A stretch of DNA of 7,127 nt from Burkholderiales bacterium (GTDB lineage: Bacteria; Pseudomonadota; Gammaproteobacteria; Burkholderiales; SG8-39): assembly GCA_025929745.1 (NCBI GenBank), contig JAICPQ010000142.1, positions 1 through 7,127 of the forward strand. Direction: 5' to 3'. Each line of letters begins with the position of its first letter. Position 1 is the first letter of the stretch. A model generated the notes under the pieces. It made no database searches. It was not told the origin of the DNA and saw only the letters and a list, made by a program, of their open reading frames with translations. Positions 6,367 to 7,127 of this stretch are shown one piece after another. Position numbers and translations under genes: made by a program.

Positions 6367-6373
6367 TTTCACC

Positions 6374-7127
6374 ATGAAAGTCATCGCCCTCGAAGAACAC
6401 TACTGGGATCAGGAGCTCGCCAGCCAGTTCAAGGAGCGCGGGCCGGAGATGCGCATCCCGGCGCTGCAGGAGCGCCTGTTCGACGTGGACGCGCTGCGCA
6501 TCAAGGAGATGGACGAGGCCGGCATCGACCTGCAGGTCCTCTCGCACGGCGCGCCGGCCACCCAGCGCCTCGATGCGCCGAGCGCCGTGCCGGTGGCGCG
6601 CAAGGTGAACGACAAGCTGCGCGAAACGGTGAAGCGCCATCCCGGCCGCTACGAAGCCTTCGCCGTGCTGCCCACCGCCGACCCGAAAGCCTCGGCCGAC
6701 GAGCTCGAGCGCGCGGTGACGAAGCTCGGCTTCAAGGGCGCGATGATCCACGGCCTCACGCTCATCGACGGCACGAACTACTTCATCGACGACAAGCGCT
6801 TCTGGCCCATCTTCGAGCGCGCGCAGGCGCTCGACGTCCCCCTCTACATGCATCCAGCCGTGCCGCACAAGGCGGTGATCGAGGCGTACTACCGCGATTA
6901 CCTCGAGCAGTTTCCCGGCCTCATGACCGCGGCGTGGGGTTTCACCGTAGAGACCGCGACGCAGGGCATCCGCCTCGTCCTCTCCGGCGTGTTCGAGGCC
7001 TACCCGCGCCTGAGGATCATCCTCGGCCACCTCGGCGAATCGCTGCCGTTCTCACTCTGGCGCATCGACATGGCCCTTGGCCGCCAGGGCAACCGCAAGA
7101 CCCCGTTCCGGGACACCTTCCGCGAGC
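6374..7127 (+). CDS. Amidohydrolase-2 family protein, probable non-oxidative (hydroxybenzoate-type) decarboxylase, 3' truncated by window
   Basis: An open frame of 251 codons from ATG 6374 runs off the window end without a stop. The family is about 320-340 residues, so roughly three quarters is present. The protein is a metal-dependent TIM-barrel of the ACMSD/amidohydrolase-2 type. Visible motifs are ALEEHYW (5-11), with the expected metal ligands E7 and H9; LYMHP (157-161), with ligand H160; WGFTVETATQGIRLVLSGVFE (188-208); and IILGHLGESLPFSLWRID (215-232), with the active-site H219. The EEH start, the WGF.VETA segment and GHLGE.LP...WRID closely resemble gamma-resorcylate and 2,3-dihydroxybenzoate decarboxylases, which remove CO2 from hydroxybenzoic acids without O2. 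The catalytic Asp (about residue 287 in gamma-resorcylate decarboxylase, from family knowledge) would lie beyond the edge. Next to monooxygenases and a ring-cleavage enzyme, this suggests decarboxylation of an aromatic acid early in the pathway. A related hydrolase activity is not excluded. Confidence 0.88.
   Translation, partial: MKVIALEEHYWDQELASQFKERGPEMRIPALQERLFDVDALRIKEMDEAGIDLQVLSHGAPATQRLDAPSAVPVARKVNDKLRETVKRHPGRYEAFAVLPTADPKASADELERAVTKLGFKGAMIHGLTLIDGTNYFIDDKRFWPIFERAQALDVPLYMHPAVPHKAVIEAYYRDYLEQFPGLMTAAWGFTVETATQGIRLVLSGVFEAYPRLRIILGHLGESLPFSLWRIDMALGRQGNRKTPFRDTFRE

Larger units (their letters stand above)
6325..6373. promoter_or_regulatory. 49-bp divergent intergenic region
   Basis: This is the largest non-coding stretch in the window, between the start of the four-gene receptor/hydrolase operon (minus) and the amidohydrolase (plus). 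It holds ribosome sites for both directions and an AT-richer core (6344-6350 and 6361-6370). At least the minus-strand operon probably has its promoter here or just inside the amidohydrolase coding sequence. I cannot identify convincing -35/-10 boxes or an operator. Confidence 0.45.

Noticed and set aside
6337..6367. TTGCCC and TAGGAT as a promoter for the amidohydrolase
   Set aside because: The spacing is 19 bp, the matches are poor, and the -10 would cover the ribosome site. It is not convincing.
5861..7030. A 389-codon open frame on the minus strand spanning the intergenic region and the amidohydrolase
   Set aside because: It lies antisense to the amidohydrolase and out of frame in the receptor, and would include the intergenic ribosome sites. 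No domain is visible.

Overview
The window is a dense, high-GC piece of bacterial chromosome, or a metagenomic contig, devoted to catabolism and uptake of an aromatic or aromatic-acid compound. Three extracytoplasmic solute receptors of the Bug/TctC type lie in one short cluster. This, the GC-rich codon use and the enzyme mix point to a betaproteobacterium of the Burkholderiales type. That placement is inference from gene content; no rRNA or phylogenetic marker is present.

Layout. (1) At 1-247 (+) is the 3' end of an FAD-dependent aromatic hydroxylase of the MhpA-like group. (2) At 219-1853 (-) is a complete second FAD-dependent monooxygenase, converging on the first with a 29-bp overlap of the two 3' ends. 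(3) At 1877-2710 (+) is a two-domain type I extradiol ring-cleavage dioxygenase (VOC superfamily) with all expected metal-binding and catalytic residues. It diverges from the monooxygenase across only 23 bp. (4) At 6324 down to 2700 (-) is a tight four-gene operon: Bug receptor, alpha/beta hydrolase (PcaD-like), Bug receptor, Bug receptor. The first two junctions are 4-bp stop/start overlaps and the third is a 12-bp gap. Its last gene overlaps the dioxygenase 3' end by 11 bp. (5) At 6374-7127 (+) is an amidohydrolase-2 family protein resembling gamma-resorcylate-type non-oxidative decarboxylases. It is cut by the window end and diverges from the operon across 49 bp. Only 84 of 7127 bases lie outside genes. 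I see no RNA gene, mobile element, CRISPR array or repeat.

How the genes may work together (inference): Bug receptors capture an organic acid in the periplasm; the amidohydrolase decarboxylates a hydroxybenzoate-like acid; one or both flavin monooxygenases hydroxylate the ring to a catechol-type diol; the extradiol dioxygenase opens the ring; and the alpha/beta hydrolase would process the product. The point that most deserves attention is that this hydrolase has Gly in place of the nucleophilic Ser (GLGLGG instead of GLSxGG), although the acid and His positions are kept. It is therefore either catalytically inactive or uses different chemistry. No TctA/TctB membrane subunits and no transcriptional regulator are in the window. 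The substrate cannot be read from the sequence.
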